Shown here in pieces: positions 8,379 to 15,709 of a stretch of DNA of 31,091 bases; within the stretch, counting starts at the first letter, position 1, and every line of letters starts with the position of its first letter. The stretch spans positions 1 through 31,091 of the forward strand of contig SFHU01000020.1 in assembly GCA_004555535.1 (NCBI GenBank), written 5' to 3'. Under the pieces are notes generated by a model. That model searched no databases, was not told the DNA's origin, and saw nothing but the letters and a program-made list of their open reading frames with translations. Position numbers and translations under genes: made by a program. This DNA comes from Clostridiales bacterium (GTDB lineage Bacteria; Bacillota; Clostridia; Christensenellales; Aristaeellaceae).

Positions 8379-8422
8379 GGGATCGCTTGCGGGAAACGCC
8401 TTTCCCGCGGCGATCCCTTTTT
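8379..8422 (+). terminator. Intercistronic terminator/attenuator between gntP and glycerate kinase
   Basis: Two stacked perfect 8-bp stems are visible: GGGATCGC (8379-8386) with GCGATCCC (8410-8417), and GCGGGAAA (8389-8396) with TTTCCCGC (8401-8408) closing a CGCC loop. TTTTT follows at 8418-8422. No promoter is apparent between it and the kinase gene, so partial read-through is likely. Confidence 0.8.
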
Positions 8423-8455
8423 CATTCCTCAATCACTGCAAAGGGAGGCTGCTTC

Positions 8456-9691
8456 ATGAACAAAGCGCTTCGTCAGGATGCTGACGAGATCATCAAAAGC
8501 GCGCTGCGCGCCGTCCGCCCGGATGAGGCCGTGACGCGCGCCCTCCGGGATATCGCGCCGCGCGGCCGCGTGCGGCTCGTCGCCGCGGGCAAGGCCGCCT
8601 GGCAGATGGCCAAAACCGCCCGGGACTGCCTCGGCAGCCGCATCGAGTGCGGCGTCGTCGTCACCAAATACGGCCATGTGATGGGCCCCATCGAGGGCGT
8701 CGACTGCTACGAGGCCGGCCATCCCGTGCCGGACGAAAACTCCTTCCTCGGCACGCAGGCGGCGCTCGACCTCGTGCAGGGGCTCACGGCGGAGGATACC
8801 GTGCTCTTCCTGCTCTCCGGCGGCGGCAGCGCGCTGTTTGAAAAGCCGCTCGTCTCCGGCGCGGAACTGCAGGACATCACGGGCCAGCTGCTCGCCTGCG
8901 GCGCGAACATCGTCGAGATCAACACCATCCGCAAGCGGCTCTCCGCCGTCAAGGGCGGCCGCTTCGCGCAGCTCTGCGCCCCGGCGCAGGTCTTCGCCGT
9001 CGTCCTCTCCGACATCCTGGGCGATCCGCTCGACATGATCGCCTCCGGCCCGGCCTGCCCGGACTCGAGCACCTGCGCCCAGGCGCTCTCCATCGCGCAG
9101 AAGTACGGCCTGCGCCTCTCGCAGGAGGCGCTCGCGCTGCTGCACAAGGAGACGCCCAAGGCGCTTGACAACGTGACGACGCAGATTACCGGCTCCGTGC
9201 GCGAGCTCTGCCGCGCCGCCGGGGAGACCTGCCGCGCGCTGGGCTATGAGCCCGTGCTGCTGACCGATCTGCTCGCCTGCCAGGCGAAGGAGGCCGGCAG
9301 CTTCCTTGCCTCCATCCTCAGGACGCACGCGGGCGGCGGTAAGCGCCTCGCCTTCATCGCGGGCGGCGAGACCGTCGTCGTGCTGACCGGCAAAGGCAAG
9401 GGCGGGCGCAACCAGGAGCTCGCGCTCGCCGCGGCCGAGGGCATCGACGGCCTTGACGGCGCGGCCGTCTTCAGCGTCGGCAGCGACGGCACGGACGGCC
9501 CGACCGACGCCGCCGGCGGCTACGCGGACGGCTCCACCGCGCAGGCGCTGCGCGAGCAGGGCATCTCGATCAGCCAGACGCTGCGCGACAACGACGCCTA
9601 CCACGCGCTTGAGGCCTGCGGCGGGCTGATCATCACCGGCCCGACCGGCACGAACGTCAACGACGTCGCCGTCGCCCTGCTGCGCCCCTGA
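8456..9691 (+). CDS. Glycerate 2-kinase, MOFRL/DUF4147 type
   Basis: This 411-residue cytoplasmic kinase phosphorylates D-glycerate to 2-phosphoglycerate, feeding lower glycolysis. The N-terminal DUF4147 domain shows VRLVAAGKAAWQMA, VTKYGHVMG, YEAGHPVPDE and the phosphate-loop-like LLSGGGSALF. INTIRKRLSAVKGGR follows. The C-terminal MOFRL domain has GGETVV, GGRNQELALA and SVGSDGTDGPTDAAGG. The ATG at 8456 is chosen because AAAGGGAGG sits just upstream; an in-frame ATG at 8387 lies inside the terminator hairpin. The gene lies between the GntP permease and a CdaR-like regulator, so a transporter-kinase-regulator unit for glycerate is a strong inference. Confidence 0.93.
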   Translation: MNKALRQDADEIIKSALRAVRPDEAVTRALRDIAPRGRVRLVAAGKAAWQMAKTARDCLGSRIECGVVVTKYGHVMGPIEGVDCYEAGHPVPDENSFLGTQAALDLVQGLTAEDTVLFLLSGGGSALFEKPLVSGAELQDITGQLLACGANIVEINTIRKRLSAVKGGRFAQLCAPAQVFAVVLSDILGDPLDMIASGPACPDSSTCAQALSIAQKYGLRLSQEALALLHKETPKALDNVTTQITGSVRELCRAAGETCRALGYEPVLLTDLLACQAKEAGSFLASILRTHAGGGKRLAFIAGGETVVVLTGKGKGGRNQELALAAAEGIDGLDGAAVFSVGSDGTDGPTDAAGGYADGSTAQALREQGISISQTLRDNDAYHALEACGGLIITGPTGTNVNDVAVALLRP

Positions 9692-9722
9692 CCCATCCAG
9701 TTCCGACGGAGAGCGACAGACC

Positions 9723-10862
9723 ATGAAGATTTCAGCAACGCTTGCCCAGAACATCATCGACGGCCTCGCCAGCGTTTTGCAGCAGCAGCTCAATTTCTTT
9801 GACGAGAACGGCACCATCATCGCCAGCACGTCGCCCGGCCGCATCGGCAATTACCACGGCGGCGCGGCAAAGCTGCTGCGCGAGGGGCTCAGCCAGCTCT
9901 TCGTCCATGAGGATGGCGAATACGAGGGCGCGCTGCGCGGCTGCAACTACTCGCTGGATATCGACGGGAAGACCGTCGGCGCCATCGGCATCACGGGCGA
10001 CAGCGAGGAGGTCGACCGCTACGGCAAGATCATCAAGCGGATGACGGAGATCCAGCTCGCGGAAAACGACGCGCAGGAAAAGAAAAAGATCGCGGACAGG
10101 ATCCGCGACCGCTTCTTTGACGACTGGATTCTCACGGAGATCAACGTCTCCGAGCCGGACTTCGTGCGCCGCGCCGGGATTCAGCGCGTCGATCTGCACG
10201 TTCACCGCCGCGTCGTCGTCTTCCAGCTGCGCAAGCTGCATATCTACCGCGACACGCCGGACGGCCAGCAGCTCATCGACGCGATCAACCGCCGCCTGCG
10301 CCAGCTGACGGGCGACATCCCGGACGCCGTCTTCAGCAAGACGCCCTCGCAGATGATCTGCCTGCTCCCCTTCATGGAGGATGAGCGCCTGCGCGCGTTC
10401 ATCCGCGCCGCCTTTTCCGCCGTCGAGGCGGAGTTCGGCGAGGAGCTCATCGCCGGCGCGGACAGCCTCAAGGACTTCGGCCGGGTCAGCATGCATCAGG
10501 CCTATGAGAAGGCGAGCCGCGCGCTCAGCTCCTGTGAGCAGACGCTCCAGCGCGTGCTCTTCTACGACGAGGCGACCTACGAGCTGCTCATCGGCGAGAT
10601 CTCCGGGCAGTCGCGGGAGGACTTTGTCCGCCGGGTGTTCAACGCCTGCTCGCCCGAGGAGATCGAGGATTTCAGCACGCTGATCCTCGCCCTCTACAAA
10701 AACGACGGCTCCATCCAGCAGACCGCGGCCCAGCTCTACCTGCACAAGAACACCGTGCTCTACAAGCTCAACCGCATCACGGAGATCACCGGCCTCAACC
10801 CTCGCCACTGGCTCAATATCCCGCTGTTCTATCTGGCGATTCTGTTTCATAGCGGGAAATGA
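9723..10862 (+). CDS. cdaR: CdaR-family sugar-diacid regulator
   Basis: This 379-residue transcriptional regulator has the CdaR/PucR layout. The N-terminal sugar-diacid recognition domain (about 1-130) begins SATLAQNIIDGLASVLQQQL and includes VGAIGITGD. A C-terminal helix-turn-helix of the PucR type (about 325-365) contains SIQQTAAQLYLHKNTVLYKL. In Escherichia coli, CdaR activates glycerate, glucarate and galactarate uptake genes. Here the gene follows the permease and glycerate kinase with only a 31-base gap, which supports local, probably self-inclusive control. The ATG at 9723 is preceded by GGAGAG. The ligand is inferred from neighbours only. Confidence 0.9.
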   Translation: MKISATLAQNIIDGLASVLQQQLNFFDENGTIIASTSPGRIGNYHGGAAKLLREGLSQLFVHEDGEYEGALRGCNYSLDIDGKTVGAIGITGDSEEVDRYGKIIKRMTEIQLAENDAQEKKKIADRIRDRFFDDWILTEINVSEPDFVRRAGIQRVDLHVHRRVVVFQLRKLHIYRDTPDGQQLIDAINRRLRQLTGDIPDAVFSKTPSQMICLLPFMEDERLRAFIRAAFSAVEAEFGEELIAGADSLKDFGRVSMHQAYEKASRALSSCEQTLQRVLFYDEATYELLIGEISGQSREDFVRRVFNACSPEEIEDFSTLILALYKNDGSIQQTAAQLYLHKNTVLYKLNRITEITGLNPRHWLNIPLFYLAILFHSGK

Positions 10863-10880
10863 GCCGAATGGCTATATCAG

Positions 10881-10944
10881 GCGCGAAGCGAACATGGGGT
10901 CAAGGGGCGAAGTCCCTTGCGGGGTTCAGGGGCAGCGCCCCTGA
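10881..10944 (+). repeat. Two-hairpin intergenic repeat, copy 2
   Basis: This copy starts with GCGCGAAGCGAA, then has a first hairpin (slightly eroded), GCGGGGTTC, and a second hairpin AGGGGC-AGC-GCCCCT. It lies in the gap between convergent cdaR and nfnB. Confidence 0.85.
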
Positions 10945-10997
10945 GGCGGACTTGGGCGGCAGCCCAACGTTCCTCGTAAGCAGAGCATGAAAAAGCA

Positions 10998-11035
10998 GGA
11001 ATCGCAGCGGAGCCGAAGGCGACAATTGCGATTCC
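10998..11035. other. Inverted repeat in the cdaR-nfnB gap
   Basis: Arms GGAATCGCA (10998-11006) and TGCGATTCC (11027-11035) are 9-bp perfect, with a 20-base purine-rich loop. Function is unknown. No T-run follows on either strand. The rest of this roughly 290-base gap holds the repeat, a promoter-like sequence at 11068 and a terminator. Confidence 0.5.
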
Positions 11036-11067
11036 GCTAACGCCGCTTTCAACAGGCCCGAATTGAA

Positions 11068-11095
11068 TTGACAATTGTTACCGACGCTTTATAGA
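11068..11095 (+). promoter_or_regulatory. Promoter-like sequence without an evident gene
   Basis: TTGACA (11068-11073) and TATAGA (11090-11095) are separated by 16 bases. A transcript would start just before the terminator at 11104-11141 and no coding frame follows on this strand. Confidence 0.3.
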
Positions 11096-11103
11096 CGCCA
11101 TGC

Positions 11104-11142
11104 AAAAGCCCGCTCCCGGATAGTCCGGAGGCGGGCTTTTTC
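11104..11142. terminator. Bidirectional intrinsic terminator after nfnB
   Basis: AAAAGCCCGC at the left and GCGGGCTTTTT at the right form a long stem with a small internal mismatch and an inner CCGG pairing. T-runs appear on both strands. It serves nfnB on the minus strand, and could stop read-through from the plus strand. Confidence 0.85.
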
Positions 11143-11152
11143 TTACGCTGGA

Positions 11153-12556
11153 TCAGGCGTTCTTGCTCTTGATGTACTCGTCGATGGCCTTGGCGGCATG
11201 CTTGCCCGCGCCCATCGCGAGGATGACGGTCGCCGCGCCGGTGACCGCGTCGCCGCCGGCGTAGACGCCCTCGCGGCTGGTCAGGCCGTCATCGCCGTTG
11301 GTGATGATGCAGCCGTGCTTGTTGGTCTCCAGGCCCGGGGTGGTGGAGCGGATGAGCGGGTTCGGGCTGGTGCCGATGGACATGATCATCGTGTCGACGT
11401 CGAGGACGAACTCGCTGCCCTCCTTGACGACCGGGCGGCGGCGTCCGGAGGCATCCGGCTCGCCGAGCTCCATCTCGACGCACTTCATGCCGCAGACCAT
11501 GCCGTTCTCGTCGCCGAGCACCTCGACCGGGTTGGTCAGGGTCTTGAAGATGATGCCCTCCTCCTTGGCATGCTCGACCTCCTCCTTACGGGCGGGGAGC
11601 TCCTCCATGCCGCGGCGGTAGACGATGTAGACCTCCTCGGCGCCCAGGCGCTTCGCGGAGCGCGCCGCGTCCATCGCGACGTTGCCGCCGCCGACGACGG
11701 CGACCTTGTGGCTATGCTTGATCGGGGTCTTGCTGTCCTTCTTGTAGGCCTTCATGAGGTTGATGCGGGTCAGATACTCGTTGGCGGAGTAGACGCCCTT
11801 GAGGCTCTCGCCCGGGATGCCCATGAAGCGCGGCAGGCCCGCGCCGGAGGCGACATAGACCGCCTCGAAGCCCATCTCAAAGAGCTCGTCGATGGTCAGC
11901 ACCTTGCCGATGACCATGTTGCACTCGATATCCACGCCCATCTGCTTGAGGCCGTCGATCTCCTTCTGCACGATGGCCTTCGGGAGACGGAACTCCGGAA
12001 TGCCGTAGACCAGCACGCCGCCGGCCAGGTGCAGCGCTTCATAAATGGTGACCTTGTAGCCCAGCTTCGCCAGATCGCCCGCGGCGGTCAGGCCGGACGG
12101 GCCCGCGCCGATGACGGCGACCTTGTGGCCGTTGCTCTCCGGCACGACGATGCTCTCATCGGAGTGCTCGCGGTGCCAGTCGGCGACGAAGCGCTCCAGA
12201 CGGCCGATGCCGACCGGCTCGCCCTTGACGCCGCGCACGCACTTGCCCTCGCACTGGGTCTCCTGCGGGCAGACGCGGCCGCAGACGGCCGGCAGCGCGG
12301 AGGAGGCGGAGAGCACCTTGTAGGCGCCCTCGAGGTCCTCATTGGCGACGCAGGCGATGAACGCCGGGATATCGATCTGCACGGGGCAGGCGCTCTGGCA
12401 GGGCTTCTTGGGGCAGTTCAGGCAGCGCTTGGCCTCGTTGATGGCCATCTCATAGGTGTAGCCGAGGGCGACCTCGTCAAAATTCTTGTTGCGGACATTG
12501 GGGTCCTGGGAAGGCATCGGGCACTTCTTCGGATCCATATTGCGCTTCACGGCCAT
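11153..12556 (-). CDS. nfnB: NADPH-binding large subunit of electron-bifurcating transhydrogenase (GltD-like)
   Basis: This 467-residue flavoprotein resembles the glutamate synthase small subunit, and with the adjacent gene it fits NfnB. The NfnAB complex reversibly couples NADH and reduced ferredoxin to NADP+ reduction by flavin-based bifurcation. The N-terminal iron-sulfur domain carries two cysteine sets, CLNCPKKPCQSACP and CGRVCPQETQCEGKC. The first Rossmann motif is VIGAGPSGLTAAGDLAKLGY, the second VVGGGNVAMDAARSAKRLG, and a C-terminal GDAVTGAATVILAMGAGK binds FAD. It starts one base after the nfnA stop, which marks an operon. No large GltB glutamate-synthase subunit is nearby, which argues for NfnB rather than GltD. 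Confidence 0.9.
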   Translation of the reverse strand: MAVKRNMDPKKCPMPSQDPNVRNKNFDEVALGYTYEMAINEAKRCLNCPKKPCQSACPVQIDIPAFIACVANEDLEGAYKVLSASSALPAVCGRVCPQETQCEGKCVRGVKGEPVGIGRLERFVADWHREHSDESIVVPESNGHKVAVIGAGPSGLTAAGDLAKLGYKVTIYEALHLAGGVLVYGIPEFRLPKAIVQKEIDGLKQMGVDIECNMVIGKVLTIDELFEMGFEAVYVASGAGLPRFMGIPGESLKGVYSANEYLTRINLMKAYKKDSKTPIKHSHKVAVVGGGNVAMDAARSAKRLGAEEVYIVYRRGMEELPARKEEVEHAKEEGIIFKTLTNPVEVLGDENGMVCGMKCVEMELGEPDASGRRRPVVKEGSEFVLDVDTMIMSIGTSPNPLIRSTTPGLETNKHGCIITNGDDGLTSREGVYAGGDAVTGAATVILAMGAGKHAAKAIDEYIKSKNA

Positions 12557-12557
12557 G

Positions 12558-13400
12558 TTATTGGACCTCCTTGTTCATCAGGTTGCAGTTGGCTTCGCGG
12601 GCATGCTGCTCAAAGTCGCGGTACATGCTGCCGCGCTTCATGGCCTCGTCGAAATCCACAAGGTGGCCGTCAAAGTCCGGGCCGTCGACGCAGGCGAACT
12701 TGGTCTCGCCGCCGACGGTCAGGCGGCAGCCGCCGCACATGCCGGTGCCGTCGATCATGATCGGGTTCATGGAGACGACGGTCTTGACGCCGTACTTCTT
12801 GGTGACGGCGCAGACGAACTTCATCATGACGAGCGGGCCGATGGCGATGACCTCGTCATACTGGTTGCCCTCCTGGATGAGGCGCTCGAGCGCGGCGGTG
12901 ACCAGGCCCTTCTCGCCGTGGCTGCCGTCGTCGGTCATCATGATCATCTTGTCGGAAGCGGCCTTGAACTCGTCCTCCAGGATGACGAGATCCTTGTTGC
13001 GGAAGCCGACGACCGCGTGCACCTCGCAGCCCAGCTCATGCAGCTTCTGGGTCACGGGCAGCGCGATGGCGCAGCCGACGCCGCCGCCGACCACGGCGAC
13101 CTTCTTGAGGCCGTCGGTATGGGTCGGAACGCCCAGCGGGCCGACGAAATCGTTCAGGTACTGGCCCTCTTCCATCTGGTCAAGCTCCATCGTGGAGCCG
13201 CCGACGATCTGGTAGATGATCGTGACGGTGCCGGCCTCGCGGTCATAGCCGGCGATGGTCAGCGGGACGCGCTCGCTGTCCTCATGGGTACGGAAGATGA
13301 TGAACTGGCCGGGCTGCGCCTTCCTGGCGATGAACGGCGCGTCGATCACCATTTTCGAGACCGTCGGATTCAGACGCTCTTTCTTGATGATTTTAAACAT
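12558..13400 (-). CDS. nfnA: NADH-binding small subunit of electron-bifurcating transhydrogenase
   Basis: This 280-residue ferredoxin-NADP reductase-like flavoprotein is also annotated as sulfide dehydrogenase beta subunit or a PyrK-like protein. An FAD domain (about 1-95) contains VPLTIAGYD, the NAD domain shows KKVAVVGGGVGCAIALP, and a C-terminal [2Fe-2S] site reads DGTGMCGGCR followed by FACVDGPDFDG. Three cysteines plus the preceding Asp match the unusual ligand set known for NfnA. The ATG at 13400 has GGAGG upstream. It is the first gene of the nfnAB pair. The product works in the cytoplasm as a soluble heterodimer and balances NADH, NADPH and ferredoxin in an anaerobe. Confidence 0.91.
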   Translation of the reverse strand: MFKIIKKERLNPTVSKMVIDAPFIARKAQPGQFIIFRTHEDSERVPLTIAGYDREAGTVTIIYQIVGGSTMELDQMEEGQYLNDFVGPLGVPTHTDGLKKVAVVGGGVGCAIALPVTQKLHELGCEVHAVVGFRNKDLVILEDEFKAASDKMIMMTDDGSHGEKGLVTAALERLIQEGNQYDEVIAIGPLVMMKFVCAVTKKYGVKTVVSMNPIMIDGTGMCGGCRLTVGGETKFACVDGPDFDGHLVDFDEAMKRGSMYRDFEQHAREANCNLMNKEVQ

Positions 13401-13577
13401 AACTGTCCTCCTGCTTCAGCATTCCCGGCGCCGCCGGCGTTCCGGCTTGTCCCCCGGGCATATTTCAATACATAATTCGACGTAAACCGACGCAAACCTG
13501 CTGCAATCCACATGTTTTTTTGCCGATGTGCGAAAAAAATTTCACAAACAGACGTTTTTTCACCCCAGCAAGATAAA

Positions 13578-13600
13578 GGGACGCCGCAGCGCGGCGTCCC
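13578..13600 (-). terminator. Terminator after the iron alcohol dehydrogenase
   Basis: A perfect 10-bp stem GGGACGCCGC/GCGGCGTCCC has a 3-base loop. On the minus strand it is followed by TTTATCTT. It insulates nfnAB from the dehydrogenase gene. Confidence 0.82.
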
Positions 13601-13614
13601 CATGACAGTGACGC

Positions 13615-14832
13615 TTAGAAGTCGACCTCGGTGTCGTAGTAGCAGCACTTGAGCAGCTTCTCCATCTCCTCCTGGCTCGGCTGGCGCGGGTTGGAGCCGG
13701 TGCAGGCATCGCCGATGGCGTTCTTGGCGATCTCCGGCAGGCGCTCGAGGAAGACCTCCTCCGGCACGAAGCCCTGCTCGCAGGGATAGCTGTCCGCGCC
13801 GTAGAACTTGATGCCGTGCGGGATGTTCAGGTCGTCGTTCATCTTGCGCAGGTAGGCGATGAGCAGCGCGACCTTCTCATCGTCGTCCTTGCCGCCCAGG
13901 TGCATGTAGTCGGCGATGACGCCATAGCGCTTCTTCGCCGTCTCGTCCTTCGCGTTGAAGGCGATGACCTTGGGCAGATACATGGCGTTCGCCGCACCGT
14001 GGATGATGTGCGCGCCATAGTCGGCAAACGCCGCGCCGGTCTTGTGCGCCATGGAGTGGACGATGCCCAGCAGCGCGTTGGAGAAGGCCATGCCGGCCAG
14101 GCACTGCGCGTTGTGCATGCGGTCGCGGGCGGCCATGTCGCCGTTATAGGACGGCACGAGGTCATTCATGATCATCTCGATGGCATGGATGGCCAGCGGA
14201 TCGGTGAAGTCGCAGTTCGCGGTGGAGACATAGGCCTCGACCGCGTGGGTCATCGCGTCCATACCGGTGTGGGCGACGAGCTTCTTGGGCATGGTCTCCG
14301 CCAGATCCGGGTCGACGATGGCGACGTCCGGGGTGATCTCGAAGTCGGCGATCGGGTACTTGATGCCCTTGGAGTAATCGGTGATGATGGAGAAGGCCGT
14401 GACCTCGGTCGCGGTGCCGGAGGTCGAGGAGATCGCGCAGAACTTCGCCTTGTGGCGCAGCTCCGGGATGCCGAAGACCTTGCACATATCCTCAAACGTG
14501 CAGTCCGGATACTCATACTTGATCCACATCGCCTTCGCGGCGTCGATCGGGGAGCCGCCGCCCATCGCGATGATCCAGTCCGGCTTGAAGGCGAGCATGG
14601 CGTCCGCGCCCTTCATGACGGTCTCCACGGACGGGTCGGGCTCAATGCCCTCGAAGAGCTGCACCTCCATGCCAGCTTCCTTCAGATAAGCCACGGCTTT
14701 GTCAAGGAAGCCGAAGCGCTTCATGGCGCCGCCGCCAACGCAGATCATCGCGCGCTCGCCCTTGAAGGACTTGAGCGCCTCAATCGCACCCTTGCCATGA
14801 TACAGATCGCGGGGAAGCGTAAAACGTGCCAT
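13615..14832 (-). CDS. Iron-containing alcohol dehydrogenase
   Basis: This 405-residue group III alcohol dehydrogenase interconverts aldehydes and alcohols with NAD(P)H in the cytoplasm. It shows the nucleotide-binding MGGGSPIDAAKAMW, the ISSTSGTATEVTAF segment, and metal-binding residues in GMDAMTHAVEAYVS (Asp and His), VHSMAHKTGAAF and GAHIIHGAANA (His). The MW..YEYPDCTFEDM stretch resembles the dehydrogenase half of AdhE, so ethanol or butanol formation is plausible. The ATG at 14832 has AGGAGGA upstream and one of the best promoters in the window, with a stable hairpin in its leader. A fermentative NADH-disposal role is inferred. Confidence 0.93.
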   Translation of the reverse strand: MARFTLPRDLYHGKGAIEALKSFKGERAMICVGGGAMKRFGFLDKAVAYLKEAGMEVQLFEGIEPDPSVETVMKGADAMLAFKPDWIIAMGGGSPIDAAKAMWIKYEYPDCTFEDMCKVFGIPELRHKAKFCAISSTSGTATEVTAFSIITDYSKGIKYPIADFEITPDVAIVDPDLAETMPKKLVAHTGMDAMTHAVEAYVSTANCDFTDPLAIHAIEMIMNDLVPSYNGDMAARDRMHNAQCLAGMAFSNALLGIVHSMAHKTGAAFADYGAHIIHGAANAMYLPKVIAFNAKDETAKKRYGVIADYMHLGGKDDDEKVALLIAYLRKMNDDLNIPHGIKFYGADSYPCEQGFVPEEVFLERLPEIAKNAIGDACTGSNPRQPSQEEMEKLLKCCYYDTEVDF

Positions 14833-14874
14833 AATGAGATTCCTCCTGTACGTTCATTGCAGTCACCTTGTCCC

Positions 14875-14900
14875 GAGATTGACTTCCTTTTGTCAATCTC
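14875..14900. promoter_or_regulatory. Perfect inverted repeat in the leader of the alcohol dehydrogenase
   Basis: GAGATTGAC (14875-14883) and GTCAATCTC (14892-14900) are perfect 9-base arms around 8 bases. The element starts 7 bases downstream of the -10 hexamer, covering the expected transcription start. An operator or a 5' stabilising hairpin are both possible. Confidence 0.5.
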
Positions 14901-14907
14901 TGCGCAC

Positions 14908-14936
14908 ATTATACGCCAACGTCCCGGTTTTGTAAA
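14908..14936 (-). promoter_or_regulatory. Promoter of the iron alcohol dehydrogenase
   Basis: On the minus strand, TTTACA (14931-14936), a 17-base spacer and a perfect TATAAT (14908-14913) are visible, about 75 bases before the start codon. Confidence 0.85.
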
Positions 14937-14997
14937 GCAAATCATTCACAATCTTTGACAATAATTTTTGTATTTTTATGTAATCACGCAGGCCGCC

Positions 14998-15705
14998 TCA
15001 GTCCCCCTCGATCATCCTGTAGCCGACGCCGACCTCGGTGAAGATGTACTTCGGCTCGGCGGGGTTTTTCTCGATCTTGCGGCGAATATTCGCCATGTTT
15101 ACCCGCAGAATCTGGTTGTCGCAGGTCTTGTTGGGTCCCCAGATCTCGCGGATCAGATAGTCGTAGGTCAGCACGCGCCCGGCATAGCGGCCCAGCAGCG
15201 CGACGAGCTTGAATTCGTTCTGCGTCAGGTTGGCGTCCTTTCCGTCGACGTAGACGCGGTATTTGTCGTAATCGATCGTCAGCCCCCGGGCGGTGAAGCG
15301 GTTGTCCCGGGCAATGGCCTCGTTGGCGCTGGTCGTGCGCGTGTGGCGGATGGCCGTGCGGATGCGCGCGAGCAGCTCGGAGGTGCCAAACGGCTTGGTG
15401 ATGTAGTCGTCCGCGCCCGCGTCAAGCGCGCGCACCTTCTCGCGCTCGTCCGTGCGCGCCGAGACGACGACCACGGGCATCAGCGACCAGCTGCGCAGAC
15501 TCCTGAGCACATCCATGCCGTCCATGGCCGGCAGGCCCAGGTCCAGCAGCACGACGTCCGGGCAGTGCGACGCCATCATGCTGATGGCCTCCCGTCCCGT
15601 GCCGACGATGACGGCCTCATAGCCATTGGCCTCCAGCACCCGCCGGATGAAGCTGCAGATCGCGCGGTCGTCCTCCACGATGAGCACCTTTCCTCTGACT
15701 GTCAT
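14998..15705 (-). CDS. kdpE: KdpE-like OmpR-family response regulator
   Basis: This 235-residue two-component regulator has a receiver domain (about 6-120) with acidic pair Asp12/Asp13, phospho-acceptor Asp55 in LLDLGLPAMDG, Ser82 and Lys104. It also has a C-terminal winged-helix DNA-binding domain ending in VNMANIRRKIEKNP and YIFTEVGVGYRM. Its partner kinase lies just upstream with a 4-base gap (TGA at 15710-15712, ATG at 15703-15705). KdpE normally activates the high-affinity K+ ATPase operon kdpFABC, but no kdp transport gene is present here. No terminator is visible between it and the dehydrogenase promoter. KdpE identity rests mainly on the kinase partner. Confidence 0.85.
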   Translation of the reverse strand: MTVRGKVLIVEDDRAICSFIRRVLEANGYEAVIVGTGREAISMMASHCPDVVLLDLGLPAMDGMDVLRSLRSWSLMPVVVVSARTDEREKVRALDAGADDYITKPFGTSELLARIRTAIRHTRTTSANEAIARDNRFTARGLTIDYDKYRVYVDGKDANLTQNEFKLVALLGRYAGRVLTYDYLIREIWGPNKTCDNQILRVNMANIRRKIEKNPAEPKYIFTEVGVGYRMIEGD

Positions 15706-15709
15706 ACGC

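Noticed and set aside
11153..12556. Annotation of the GltD-like gene as glutamate synthase small subunit
   Set aside because: No large GltB subunit is adjacent, while an NfnA-type partner with the Asp/Cys cluster motif lies one base upstream.
13527..13548. TGTGCG...TTTCACA imperfect palindrome upstream of nfnA as a Rex redox-sensor site
   Set aside because: The arms resemble a TTGTGAA half-site but the spacing and second half do not fit the 18-base Rex consensus.
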